DNA of 64,000 nt from positions 2,604,001 through 2,668,000 of the forward strand of contig NZ_CP076543.1 of the NCBI RefSeq assembly GCF_030440515.1, read 5' to 3'. Position 1 is the first letter of the stretch, and the number at the start of each line of letters is the position of its first letter. Source of the DNA: Streptomyces xanthophaeus. GTDB lineage: Bacteria; Actinomycetota; Actinomycetes; Streptomycetales; Streptomycetaceae. Of this stretch, positions 37,301 to 44,789 are shown piece by piece. Made by a program: the position numbers and the translations under genes. Under the pieces are notes generated by a model that saw only the letters and a program-made list of their open reading frames with translations, was not told the origin of the DNA and searched no databases.

Positions 37301-37339
37301 CACCGGGCTGACAGATCTGGTCTCCACAGCGCCGAGCAT
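34271..37339 (-). CDS. LAL-type LuxR-family regulator with AAA ATPase domain
   Basis: Large ATP-binding regulator of 1022 residues. Walker A is GEAGVGKT (residues 43-50) and Walker B is [12 protein letters not shown] in the N-terminal ATPase domain; a long TPR-like alpha-helical middle follows (about 380-930), and a C-terminal LuxR HTH ([49 protein letters not shown]). Proteins of this MalT-like type often activate antibiotic or sugar genes. ATG 37339 is chosen; an extension to 37390 lacks family character. No biosynthetic cluster lies beside it, so the target is unknown. Confidence 0.92.
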   Translation of the reverse strand: [1022 protein letters not shown]

Positions 37340-37398
37340 CGCACAGAGGCCCTGCCCGGCGGCACTCGCAGCCGGCGCGCTTCTCCTCACCTGTCAGT

Positions 37399-37635
37399 TC
37401 ACGCCGTGCGCGGCGCGGAGCGCGCCGGGCGGTCCGGGCGGTCCGAGCGGTCCGGGCGGTCCGAGCGGTCCGAGCGGGAGAACCGGCTCCGGAACGTTCT
37501 CACCCGCCTTCGGTGTTCCTGGTCCGGCGAGGAGGCGCGGTGCGCCTGCCCCGCCGCCCGGGCCGTGCGGTACTCGGCCGCCTCACGGAGGAGGTCGGCG
37601 CTGCGGACGGCGCCGGCGATCTCGTACTCGTGCAT
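37399..37635 (-). CDS. Small basic protein with Arg-Ser-Asp-Arg-Pro repeats
   Basis: Protein of 78 residues beginning MHEYEIAGAVRSADLLREAAEYRTARAA (one amphipathic helix) and ending in a tail rich in RSDR and RPDR made from a 9-bp DNA repeat (about 37429-37477). ATG 37635 has GGGAGC close upstream. The helix segment resembles short proteins found beside many Streptomyces genes. It is followed closely by the LAL regulator gene on the same strand, so co-transcription is possible. Function unknown. Confidence 0.6.
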   Translation of the reverse strand: MHEYEIAGAVRSADLLREAAEYRTARAAGQAHRASSPDQEHRRRVRTFRSRFSRSDRSDRPDRSDRPDRPARSAPRTA

Positions 37636-37745
37636 ATCTGCTCCCTGGTCGCGTTGCTCGGGCACCTCGTTCGGTGTGATCCAAGATTCGCGCCCCAGGG
37701 GGTACCGGCACATCGGTCGCATGCCGCATCTGCCGGGGGCAGGGG

Positions 37746-37796
37746 GCCTTAGTCCGGGGCCAGGGAGCCCCGGGCCGGTCCGTGAGGACCTAAGGC
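37746..37796 (-). terminator. Terminator of the 196-residue membrane protein gene
   Basis: Outer arms GCCTTAG (37746-37752) and CTAAGGC (37790-37796) enclose CCGGGGC/GCCCCGG (37754-37760, 37767-37773). It begins six bases after the stop codon. Confidence 0.65.
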
Positions 37797-37801
37797 ACTG
37801 C

Positions 37802-38392
37802 CTAGACGCCGGCTCCGGCCGCCTTGGGAACGGCGAGGAGGAGGTCGAAGTACATGAGGACGAAGAGCAGTACGCCGAGGGCGCCCAGTCCGATGCCCGC
37901 CCAGGAGACGGACCGCACCCAGGTGGGGAGGGTGCGCTCGGGGCTGCTGAAGGCGGGGAGGGCCAGCACGAAGATGGCGATGATCAGGGCGAGGGCGGAG
38001 AAGATGCCGTTCACCATCGCGGTGGTGTGCCAGGGGTCGACGAACTGGGCGGCGATCTGCGCGTTGGCGTCGGCGGCCTGGGTCAGCTCCAGGCGGGCGG
38101 CGATGCTGGCACGCTCGGACACGATCCCCGCGACCCAGCTGCCGCTGAGGGCGACGGCGCCGAGACCCGCGGCGATGATCGCGAAGGCTGCGGATCCGAC
38201 GTGGCCCGGCTCCCTGTCCTCGGCCAGGTCCTCGTCGAACGCCTCGTCGTCCAGGTCCTCGTCGGTGACCTCGTCGGTGACCGCGGAGTCGGCTTCGGCC
38301 GCGGCCGGCTGGGGGGTCTCGGCCTTTTCGAGGTCGGCCGGGGTGGTGTCCGCCTCGGCGGCGTTCGGGGCGGGGGTCTTGGTGGTGTCCAT
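37802..38392 (-). CDS. Membrane protein with acidic N-terminus, 196 residues
   Basis: Protein with a Pro/Thr/Ala-rich then very acidic N-terminal 65 residues (DEVTDEDLDDEAFDEDLAEDRE) and three membrane helices (about residues 66-92, 122-144, 160-186). Between helices 1 and 2 is a loop with SIAARLELTQAADANAQIAAQFVD. ATG 38392 is chosen over an in-frame extension to 38617 that overlaps the GNAT gene. No known domain; it stands as a single gene with its own terminator. Function unknown. Confidence 0.72.
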   Translation of the reverse strand: MDTTKTPAPNAAEADTTPADLEKAETPQPAAAEADSAVTDEVTDEDLDDEAFDEDLAEDREPGHVGSAAFAIIAAGLGAVALSGSWVAGIVSERASIAARLELTQAADANAQIAAQFVDPWHTTAMVNGIFSALALIIAIFVLALPAFSSPERTLPTWVRSVSWAGIGLGALGVLLFVLMYFDLLLAVPKAAGAGV

Positions 38393-38513
38393 GCGGGGCA
38401 CCGTAGGCGCCCTGTCTGAGAGTTTTCTGAGAATCCCCGGGTTCCGGCCACGGGGGGCTCCGCGGTCGGCGGAGGCCCTGGCCGGGCGCCCCCGGGCAGG
38501 GCCCCGAGGGGGC

Positions 38514-39068
38514 TCAGGCGGTCCGGGTCGCGGCCCACTCGTGGGAGAGGATCGACCAGACCTCGGTGTCCTGGCGGACTCCGCGGTGGAGGTAGTTCTC
38601 CCGCATGACGCCCTCACGGGTCATACCGAGGCGCGCTGCCACGGCGAGGCTCTTCTTGTTCCCGGAGGCCGCGTGCCACTCGACGCGGTGCATGCCGCGC
38701 TCGCCGAAGGCGTAGTCGATCAGGACCTGGCAGGCCTTGGTGACCAGGCCGCGGCCGGCGGCTTCGGGCTCCAGCCAGCAGCCGATCTCGCAGTTGCCGT
38801 AGTGCGCCTCGAACACCGGGAAGAGGACCCCGCCCACCAGGGTGCCGTCGAGCCGGATACCGAAGAACCGGGCGCCGTCCTCCCCCGCCGTCGCCGCGTA
38901 CTTGGCGAGCAGGGCCCGGGCGGAGTCGAGGTCGGTGGCCCGGTCCGGGAAGCCGACGTACTGGCCTATGAACTCGCGTCCGCGCTCGATGTGCGCGAAG
39001 AACTCCGGGGCGTGCCGGGCCTCGAGCGGGAACATCTGGGCATCGTCGGCGAGGTCTATCGAGAACAT
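38514..39068 (-). CDS. RimJ/RimL-type GNAT acetyltransferase
   Basis: GNAT enzyme of 184 residues of the ribosomal-protein-acetyltransferase branch: EIGCWLEPEAAGRGLVTKACQVLIDYAFGERGMHRVEWHAASGNKKSLAVAARLGMTREGV shows the acetyl-CoA loop (AAGRGL) and the typical N-terminal catch of the RimJ/L group. It begins 39 bp after the MMPL exporter gene on the same strand and is likely co-transcribed. Substrate unknown; it could modify the exported molecule or be a protein acetylase. Confidence 0.85.
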   Translation of the reverse strand: MFSIDLADDAQMFPLEARHAPEFFAHIERGREFIGQYVGFPDRATDLDSARALLAKYAATAGEDGARFFGIRLDGTLVGGVLFPVFEAHYGNCEIGCWLEPEAAGRGLVTKACQVLIDYAFGERGMHRVEWHAASGNKKSLAVAARLGMTREGVMRENYLHRGVRQDTEVWSILSHEWAATRTA

Positions 39069-39107
39069 GGTCGGTCTTCCTTGGGTCTCGGGAGGCGGGT
39101 GGCCGGA

Positions 39108-41357
39108 TCACCGGGAGGCGGTGGCGGGCTCGGCGCCGTCCTCGCTCGTGGCAAGATCCGCGGCCGGCCGCTGCTTCGGAAGTCTCGCATGCGGGTGGCG
39201 TTCGGGGGGCTCGATGCTGATGCGGGGCAGGCGCCGGTCGAGCCAGGCGGGCAGCCACCAGTTGGCCCCGCCGAGCATGTGCATCAGGGCCGGGACGAGG
39301 AGGGTGCGCAGCACGAAGGCGTCGAGGGCCACGGCCGCGGCGAGCGCGATGCCGAACATCGCGATGATCCGGTCGCCGCTGAGTACGAAGGCCAGGAAGA
39401 CGGAGATCATGATGACGGCCGCCGAGTTGATGACCCGGCTGGTCTCGGCGAGGCCCACGCGCACGGCCCGCCGGTTGTCGCCGGTCTCCAGCCACTCCTC
39501 GTACATCCGGCTGACGAGGAAGACCTGGTAGTCCATCGACAGTCCGAAGAGGACGGACACCATGATCACGGGCAGGAAGGGTTCGATGGGGCCGGCGCTG
39601 CCCAGGCCCAGCAGCTCGCTGCCCCAGCCCCATTGGAAGATCGCGACCACGACGCCGAAGGAAGAGGCGACGGCGGCGACGTTCATGGCCGCCGCCTTGA
39701 GCGGGATGCCGACGGACCGGAAGGCCAGCAGCAGGAGCACGCAGCCGAGGGCGATGACCACGCCGACGAAGAGCGGCAGCTTCCCGATGATGACTTCGGC
39801 GAAGTCGTCGTAGGCGGCCGTCACACCGCCGACGTGGACCTCCATGGAGTTGCCGTGCCCGGCGGCCGGGATGACGTCCTGGCGGAGTCGGTCGACGAGG
39901 TCGCTCGTGGCCCGGGACTGGGGGGCGGAGTCCGGTACGACGGTCAGGACGGCGGTGTCGCCGCTGCGGTTGAGGACGGCGGGGCCGGTGGAGGCGACGC
40001 CCTCGGTCGTGCGCAGTGCCTGCGCCAGCTGGTCCACGGCGAGCCGGTCGCCGGCGCCGTCCAGCCGGGCGACGACGGTGAGCGGACCGTTGGTACCGGA
40101 GCCGAATCCCTCCGCCAGCAGGTCGTATGCCTGCCGGGTGGTGGAGGTGGCCGGGTTGTTGCCCTGGTCGGACGTGCCCAGATGGAGGGAGAGGGTGGGC
40201 AGGGCCAGCACCAGCATGACCACGGTGGCGACCAGGCCCAGCAGCTTGGGGTGCCGCTCGACGAAGACGGACCAGCGGGCGGCGAAGCCGGAGGTCTGCT
40301 CGGGGCGCGGCCCCTCGGCGGCGAGCTTGCGGCGCTCGCGGCGCGAGAGGGCGCGCATGCCTATGTACGAGAGGAGGGCGGGCAGCAGGGTGACCGAGGC
40401 GGCGACCGTCAGGACCACCGTCACGGAGGCCGCTATCGCGACGCCGTTCAGGAAGTTCAGCCGCAGCACCAGCATGCCGAGCAGGGCGATGCAGACGGTG
40501 GCGCCGGCGAAGACGACGGCCCGGCCGGTGGTGGCGACGGCGTTCGCGGCCGCCTCCTCGACCGTGCTGCCCCGCGCCAGGCCCTTGCGGTGCCGGGTGA
40601 CGATGAACAGCGCGTAGTCGATGCCCACGCCGAGGCCGATGAGGGTGCCGAGCATCGGGGCGAAGTCGGCGACCGGCATCGCGTGCCCGAGCAGGGTGAT
40701 GCCGAAATAGGCGGTGCCCACGCTGACCAGGGCGGTCGCGATGGGCAGCAGGCTCGCGGCGAGCGAGCCGAAGGCGAGGAAGAGGACCAGGGCCGCGACG
40801 GCGACACCGATGACCTCGGCGAGGTGCGCGGTGGGGGCCTCGGTGAGCTGGATGGCGCGGCCGCCCAGTTCGACCTGGAGTCCGCCGGCCTCGGTGGTGG
40901 GGTTCTTCGCCGCGTCGACGACCGCTCGGGCCTGGGCCTTGGGTACGGAGTCGGCCTGCTGGTCGAAGGTCACCACCGCGTAGGCGGTGCGCCCGTCGGG
41001 GCTGATCCGTGCGGCGTTCTCGGGGGCGGGACCGTAAGGTCCGGCGACCGATCCGACGCCGGGGAGCCCGGCGACGGCCTCCAGTGCCCGGGTCATGCGC
41101 TGCTCGATGTCCGGGGTGCGCACGCTCTGCCGGTCCGGGGCCCGCCACACGATGGTGTCGGTGTCGCCGCCCTGGCCGTGGAAGGCCTCGCGCAGGAGGG
41201 CGTTCGCCTTGCCGGACTCGGTGCCGGGAACCTCGTAGTTGTTGGAGAACGCCGACCCGGCGGTCACTGCGGCCGCCGCGGTCCCGCCGAGCGCGAGCAG
41301 CCAGATCAGGACGGTGAGGAGGCGGTGGCGCATGCACCAGCGTGCGATTACAGCCAA
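39108..41357 (-). CDS. MMPL-family RND transporter
   Basis: Inner-membrane exporter of 749 residues with two repeats of one plus five helices and two large extracytoplasmic loops. The proton-relay Asp-Tyr pairs are present in GLGVGIDYALFIVTRH and GLSMDYQVFLVSRMYEE, along with the MMPL signatures TPDIEQRMTRALEAVAGLPGV and NNYEVPGTESGKA. The start appears to be TTG 41357 (MAVIARWCMRHRLL), with GGGAGC eight bases upstream; the next ATG at 41333 would drop part of the cytoplasmic N-terminus. Such pumps move lipids, pigments or antibiotics; the cargo here is not evident. Confidence 0.92.
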   Translation of the reverse strand: MAVIARWCMRHRLLTVLIWLLALGGTAAAAVTAGSAFSNNYEVPGTESGKANALLREAFHGQGGDTDTIVWRAPDRQSVRTPDIEQRMTRALEAVAGLPGVGSVAGPYGPAPENAARISPDGRTAYAVVTFDQQADSVPKAQARAVVDAAKNPTTEAGGLQVELGGRAIQLTEAPTAHLAEVIGVAVAALVLFLAFGSLAASLLPIATALVSVGTAYFGITLLGHAMPVADFAPMLGTLIGLGVGIDYALFIVTRHRKGLARGSTVEEAAANAVATTGRAVVFAGATVCIALLGMLVLRLNFLNGVAIAASVTVVLTVAASVTLLPALLSYIGMRALSRRERRKLAAEGPRPEQTSGFAARWSVFVERHPKLLGLVATVVMLVLALPTLSLHLGTSDQGNNPATSTTRQAYDLLAEGFGSGTNGPLTVVARLDGAGDRLAVDQLAQALRTTEGVASTGPAVLNRSGDTAVLTVVPDSAPQSRATSDLVDRLRQDVIPAAGHGNSMEVHVGGVTAAYDDFAEVIIGKLPLFVGVVIALGCVLLLLAFRSVGIPLKAAAMNVAAVASSFGVVVAIFQWGWGSELLGLGSAGPIEPFLPVIMVSVLFGLSMDYQVFLVSRMYEEWLETGDNRRAVRVGLAETSRVINSAAVIMISVFLAFVLSGDRIIAMFGIALAAAVALDAFVLRTLLVPALMHMLGGANWWLPAWLDRRLPRISIEPPERHPHARLPKQRPAADLATSEDGAEPATASR

Positions 41358-41537
41358 CGGACGTGCTCCCTGGTGGTTCGGATCTTTACCGGGAGGCAGC
41401 CCGTCGCAAAGAACGCATGAACGCGTGAAGGCCCGGCCGAGGGGTTCGGGGGATCACCCCGGAAGGCTCGGCCCAGATGGTCTACACCCTCCACCATCTC
41501 AGCGTTTCGTGATCGTTGGCCCGTTTCGTGTGCATCG

Positions 41538-41972
41538 TCACAGCGCGGGGCAGCCCCCTGGGGCGCCCTGGGTCCGGGACCCGGCGTGCAGCTGGGTTTC
41601 GGGCTCGTCCACCCGGTAGCCCGGGATCGACGGCCACCGGACGGTGAGGACGACGGCGTCCTCCTCCGCGTACCAGGAGTGGTCGACGCCGCGCCCCCAG
41701 AGCACGTAGTCCCCCTGCTCGGCGAGGACGACGGTGCGCCCCGGGAACTCCAGCCGGAAGCGCCCGCTGATCAGCACCAGCAGTGCGGTGCGCTTCTCGG
41801 CGGTCGCCCACCGCTCCCGTTCGTCGCCCTTCGGGTGGACACCCCACTTGATCTCCACGTCCTCGCTGTGGCGGGGATCCGAGGGGTCCTTGAAGTGGCC
41901 GAGGAGCCAGCCGCGGTCGGCGGCGGCGTCGGGGGTGGCCTTACCGGTGTAGATGGTGGAGTCGTGGTTCAC
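41538..41972 (-). CDS. Cupin-fold protein
   Basis: Protein of 144 residues with a single cupin barrel: VEIKWGVHPKGDERERW (cupin motif 1 region), LLVLISGRFRLEFPGRTVVLAEQGDYVLWGRGVDHSWYAEEDAVVLTVRWPS (motif 2 with GDYVLWGxGxxHSW). The motif-1 His/Glu metal set is incomplete, with H in GVHPKG only, so it may bind a ligand without being a metalloenzyme. The last 20 residues are variable. Start ATG 41972; it diverges from a GNAT gene. Similar cupins are annotated as signal-peptidase-I-like or sensor proteins without known function. Confidence 0.78.
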   Translation of the reverse strand: MNHDSTIYTGKATPDAAADRGWLLGHFKDPSDPRHSEDVEIKWGVHPKGDERERWATAEKRTALLVLISGRFRLEFPGRTVVLAEQGDYVLWGRGVDHSWYAEEDAVVLTVRWPSIPGYRVDEPETQLHAGSRTQGAPGGCPAL

Positions 41973-42025
41973 GGGGTGAGGCTAATGCAGTTGTGGCGCC
42001 CGCCCGACACTGGTGAGCTGGGACG

Positions 42026-42832
42026 ATGACGATCGATCCTGATGAACTGATGAAGGTGCGCGCCCGATTCGACGCCGAGGTGCGCGAGGGTGCGCAGGCG
42101 GACGGCCCGCAGGGGAACGTGGAGCGGGCGGGTGCCGTCGTACGGCATGTCGCGCCCGCGCTCGGGTGGAACGGCGTGCTCTGGTCGGACCTCGACGAGG
42201 GGACGGCGGACGCGGAGATCGCGGCGCAGGTGGCCTTCTTCGCGGGGCGCGGCTGTCCGGAGTTCGAGTGGAAGCTGTACGGCTACGACCGGCCCGCCGA
42301 CCTCGGGGACCGGCTGCGGGCGGCGGGCTTCGTGCCGGAGCCGCCCGAGACCCTGATGGTGGGCCTGGTGTCCGAGCTCGCGAAGCTGCCGGTGGAGCCA
42401 CCGGAGGGGATCACCCTGCGGGTGGTGACGGACGAGGCCGGCGTCGACCTGATGATGCAGGTCCACGCGCGCGCCTTCGGGAGGGAGCGGCCGCGGATCC
42501 GGGAGCAGCTGCTCGGCACGCTGCGCGAGCAGCCGGAGACGATCGCCGCGGTGCTCGCGATGGCGGGCGACACCCCGGTGAGCGCGGCCCGCATGGAGAT
42601 GCGGCCGGGCCTGGCCTTCGCGGGCCTGTGGGGCGGCGGCACGGTCCCCGAGTGGCGCGGCCGGGGCATCTACCGTCTGCTGGTCGCCCACCGCGCCCGG
42701 CTGGCGGCGGAGCTCGGTATCGCCTACCTGCAGGTGGACGCATCGGACGACAGCCGCCCGATCCTGGAGCGGCTGGGCTTCGGGGTCCTGGGCGTGACGG
42801 TGCCGTACATGTGGTCCGACGGCGCCTCGTAG
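42026..42832 (+). CDS. GNAT-family acetyltransferase (two-domain)
   Basis: Acetyltransferase-like protein of 268 residues. The C-terminal half carries the GNAT core (ITLRVVTDEAGVDLMMQVHARAFG, then GLWGGGTVPEWRGRGIYRLLVAHRARLAAELGIAYLQVDASDDSRPILERLGF with the acetyl-CoA loop WRGRGI). The N-terminal 120 residues look like a degenerate second GNAT half. Start ATG 42026 with GAGCTGGGA upstream. It is followed after 55 bp by a DinB-family gene on the same strand. Substrate unknown. Confidence 0.82.
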   Translation: MTIDPDELMKVRARFDAEVREGAQADGPQGNVERAGAVVRHVAPALGWNGVLWSDLDEGTADAEIAAQVAFFAGRGCPEFEWKLYGYDRPADLGDRLRAAGFVPEPPETLMVGLVSELAKLPVEPPEGITLRVVTDEAGVDLMMQVHARAFGRERPRIREQLLGTLREQPETIAAVLAMAGDTPVSAARMEMRPGLAFAGLWGGGTVPEWRGRGIYRLLVAHRARLAAELGIAYLQVDASDDSRPILERLGFGVLGVTVPYMWSDGAS

Positions 42833-42887
42833 AGCGGGGCGGGACGGGCTCTATGCCGGCCGGCGGGCAGCGGGCAAGATCACTGCC

Positions 42888-43388
42888 ATGGAACGTATCA
42901 GCCCGCCCCTGACCGGGGACGAACGCGAGACCCTGCGGACCTTCCTCGACTACCACCGGGCCACCCTCGCCTGGAAGTGTGAGGACCTCACCGACGAGCA
43001 GCTGCGGCGCGCGTCGATGCCTCCGTCCACGCTGTCCCTGCTGGGGCTGGTCCGGCACATGGCCGAAGTCGAAAGGCACTGGTTCCGCCGCGTCCTCGAC
43101 GGCGAGGACCTCCCGCACCTGTGGTCGGACACCCACGACTTCCAGGCCGCCTACGACGCCTCCGGCTCCAGCCGCGCCGAGGCGTTCACCGCCTGGCAGG
43201 AGGAGGTCGCGCACGCCCGCCGGATCGAGGCCGCGGCCGAGTCCCTGGACGTGACGGCGTACGTGCCGAGCTGGGAGGAGGAGGCCTCGCTGCGTCTGGT
43301 GATGCTCCACCTCATCCACGAGTACGCCCGCCACAACGGCCACGCCGACTTCCTCCGCGAGGGGATCGACGGCGCCACCGGCGCCTGA
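42888..43388 (+). CDS. DinB-family (DUF664) metal-binding four-helix protein
   Basis: Protein of 166 residues in the DinB/YfiT superfamily. The helical bundle shows TFLDYHRATLAWKCEDLTDEQLRRASMPPSTLSLLGLVRHMAEVERHWFRRVL and MLHLIHEYARHNGHADFLREGIDG; the histidines in RHMAEVERHW and EYARHNGHAD match the usual metal triad. Many actinomycete members are thiol-dependent (mycothiol or bacillithiol) transferases. Start ATG 42888 lacks an obvious ribosome binding site and might be leaderless. Confidence 0.85.
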   Translation: MERISPPLTGDERETLRTFLDYHRATLAWKCEDLTDEQLRRASMPPSTLSLLGLVRHMAEVERHWFRRVLDGEDLPHLWSDTHDFQAAYDASGSSRAEAFTAWQEEVAHARRIEAAAESLDVTAYVPSWEEEASLRLVMLHLIHEYARHNGHADFLREGIDGATGA

Positions 43389-43598
43389 CCGGGGGAAAGG
43401 CGCCTGCGGGTGCGTGGGGCGGGGGGCTGCTCTAGCGTCGGACGCAGGAGGGGAATCCCTGTCGAGCCGGTCCGGGCCGGGGACCCGGGCCCTGGTGGCC
43501 GGACCCCGGTCGCCTCGGACGCTCGGCGCTGTTCCTGCGCGGATCCGGCACTTCCGGGTACCAGGGCGCGCGACGATCCCGGAGAGCAGGTGCGTCCC

Positions 43599-43871
43599 AT
43601 GCGCACGTCGACCCGTATCGCAGGTGTCCTCAGCGGCCTGACCCTCGTACTCGGTGGTGCGGCCTTCGCGGCCCCCGCCGCCCACGCGGACGTCTCGGCC
43701 TGCATCAACCAGGTCGAGCGGGAGCTGCAGGGCGGCGAGGCCCCGGAATCCGTGCGCTCGGCGTGTTCCGCCGGATACTCCGGCGAGCAGGAGCAGTGCG
43801 TGAGCGGGCTGACCAAGAGCGGTGTGACCAACGGGACCGCGGTGAGCGCTTGCAAGGTGTCCGCGCAGTAG
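43599..43871 (+). CDS. Small secreted four-cysteine protein
   Basis: Protein of 90 residues with a Sec signal (MRTSTRIAGVLSGLTLVLGGAAFA, cleavage probably after APAAHA near residue 30). The mature part of about 60 residues, starting DVSACINQVER, has exactly four cysteines (SACINQ, RSACSAG, EEQ-like EQCVSG, SACKVS), suggesting two disulfides. No known family comes to mind. ATG 43599 has GGAGAGCAGG upstream. The 210-bp upstream region has no other gene. Convergent with the siderophore-interacting protein gene. Function unknown. Confidence 0.75.
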   Translation: MRTSTRIAGVLSGLTLVLGGAAFAAPAAHADVSACINQVERELQGGEAPESVRSACSAGYSGEQEQCVSGLTKSGVTNGTAVSACKVSAQ

Positions 43872-43987
43872 CCGGCCGGCTGGCCGGCCCGGGTCGTCGG
43901 CCCGGTCGTCTCTGCGGCCCGTCCGCGCCACCGGGTGCCGGACGGGCCGGAAGGCGGCGCGCCGCAGGCCGCAGGCCGCAGGCCGTC

Positions 43988-44722
43988 TCAGGCTTCCGGC
44001 CGCCAGTAGCCCAGCGCGTTCACCCGGTGCTTGGGCAGGGCCAGTTCCTTGCGCAGGTACGCCGTCAGGGCGCGCGTCGTCACCGTGTCGCAGGCCAGCC
44101 AGACGTACGCCGTCTCCGGGTCCCCGGCCAGCGCGGGGAGCTCGGCGCGCACCCGGTCGGCCAGGTCCGTACCGCTGCGCCGTACCCGGCGGATGTCGTG
44201 CCGGCCCGGTTCCACCCGCATCGGCAGCCGCTCGTCCGAGTCGTGCTGCGTCTCGAACCAGATGGTCGCCGGGGTCTCGGGGTACGTGTCCAGCAGCGAG
44301 TTGATCGCCGGGAGGGACGCGGAGTCCCCGATGACGAGCAGCCGCTCCGGGGCCGGTGCCGGGGCTGTGAATCCGGTGCCCTGGACCGTGGCCTCGACCG
44401 TGTCGCCCGGCTTGGCGTCGCGTGCCCAGGCGCTGGCGACCCCGTCGTGCAGGGCGAACTCGAAGCTGAACGTGCCCGCTTGCGGATCCGGGTCCACCAG
44501 TGTGTAGGCCCGCTGGTGCGGCTTGCCCGCGCCCTGGAACCAGACGCGTACCCACATCGTCGGGTGCAGCGACTCGCCGGCGGCCGCGAGCAGCCCGCCG
44601 TCCGTGAAGCTCACGCGGCGGTAGTGCTCCGTGAGGTCTTCCGCTCCCGTCACCGTGAACGTGAAGTCCTTGCCCCGCATGAGCTTGAGGACCACGCCCT
44701 CCCAGCCCTTGCCGACAGCCAT
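43988..44722 (-). CDS. Siderophore-interacting protein (FAD ferric-siderophore reductase)
   Basis: SIP-family flavoprotein of 244 residues (ViuB/YqjH-like) that would reduce Fe3+-siderophores inside the cell. The N-terminal FAD domain has the diagnostic HQRAYTLVDPDPQAGTFSFEFALHDG, and the C-terminal NAD(P)H part has LLVIGDSASLPAINSLLDTYP and YVWLACDTVTTRALTAYLRKEL, with the C-terminal ALGYWRPEA of the family. ATG 44722 has AGGGGAGGGG upstream. The iron box starts 30 bp before it, so expression should rise in low iron. It diverges from the acylase/acyltransferase pair. Confidence 0.93.
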   Translation of the reverse strand: MAVGKGWEGVVLKLMRGKDFTFTVTGAEDLTEHYRRVSFTDGGLLAAAGESLHPTMWVRVWFQGAGKPHQRAYTLVDPDPQAGTFSFEFALHDGVASAWARDAKPGDTVEATVQGTGFTAPAPAPERLLVIGDSASLPAINSLLDTYPETPATIWFETQHDSDERLPMRVEPGRHDIRRVRRSGTDLADRVRAELPALAGDPETAYVWLACDTVTTRALTAYLRKELALPKHRVNALGYWRPEA

Positions 44723-44751
44723 GTCCAACCCCTCCCCTGACACCCCTATAG

Positions 44752-44770
44752 TTAGGTCAGCCTAACCTAA
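44752..44770. promoter_or_regulatory. Iron box (DmdR/IdeR operator)
   Basis: TTAGGTCAGCCTAACCTAA; its reverse strand differs from the canonical TTAGGTTAGGCTAACCTAA at one base. It sits between the divergent siderophore-interacting protein gene (30 bp away) and the acylase gene (20 bp away), so one Fe2+-bound repressor dimer pair should shut both. Confidence 0.9.
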
Positions 44771-44789
44771 ACGCACGTCGGGGAAGAGT

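Noticed and set aside
37429..37477. CRISPR-like repeat
   Set aside because: Units are 9 bp with no unique spacers and lie in a coding frame.
35387..41420. Long plus-strand frames of 1010 and 1198 codons
   Set aside because: They lie antisense to the LAL regulator, small genes, GNAT and MMPL genes, which all have clear motifs. The frames show low-complexity text only.
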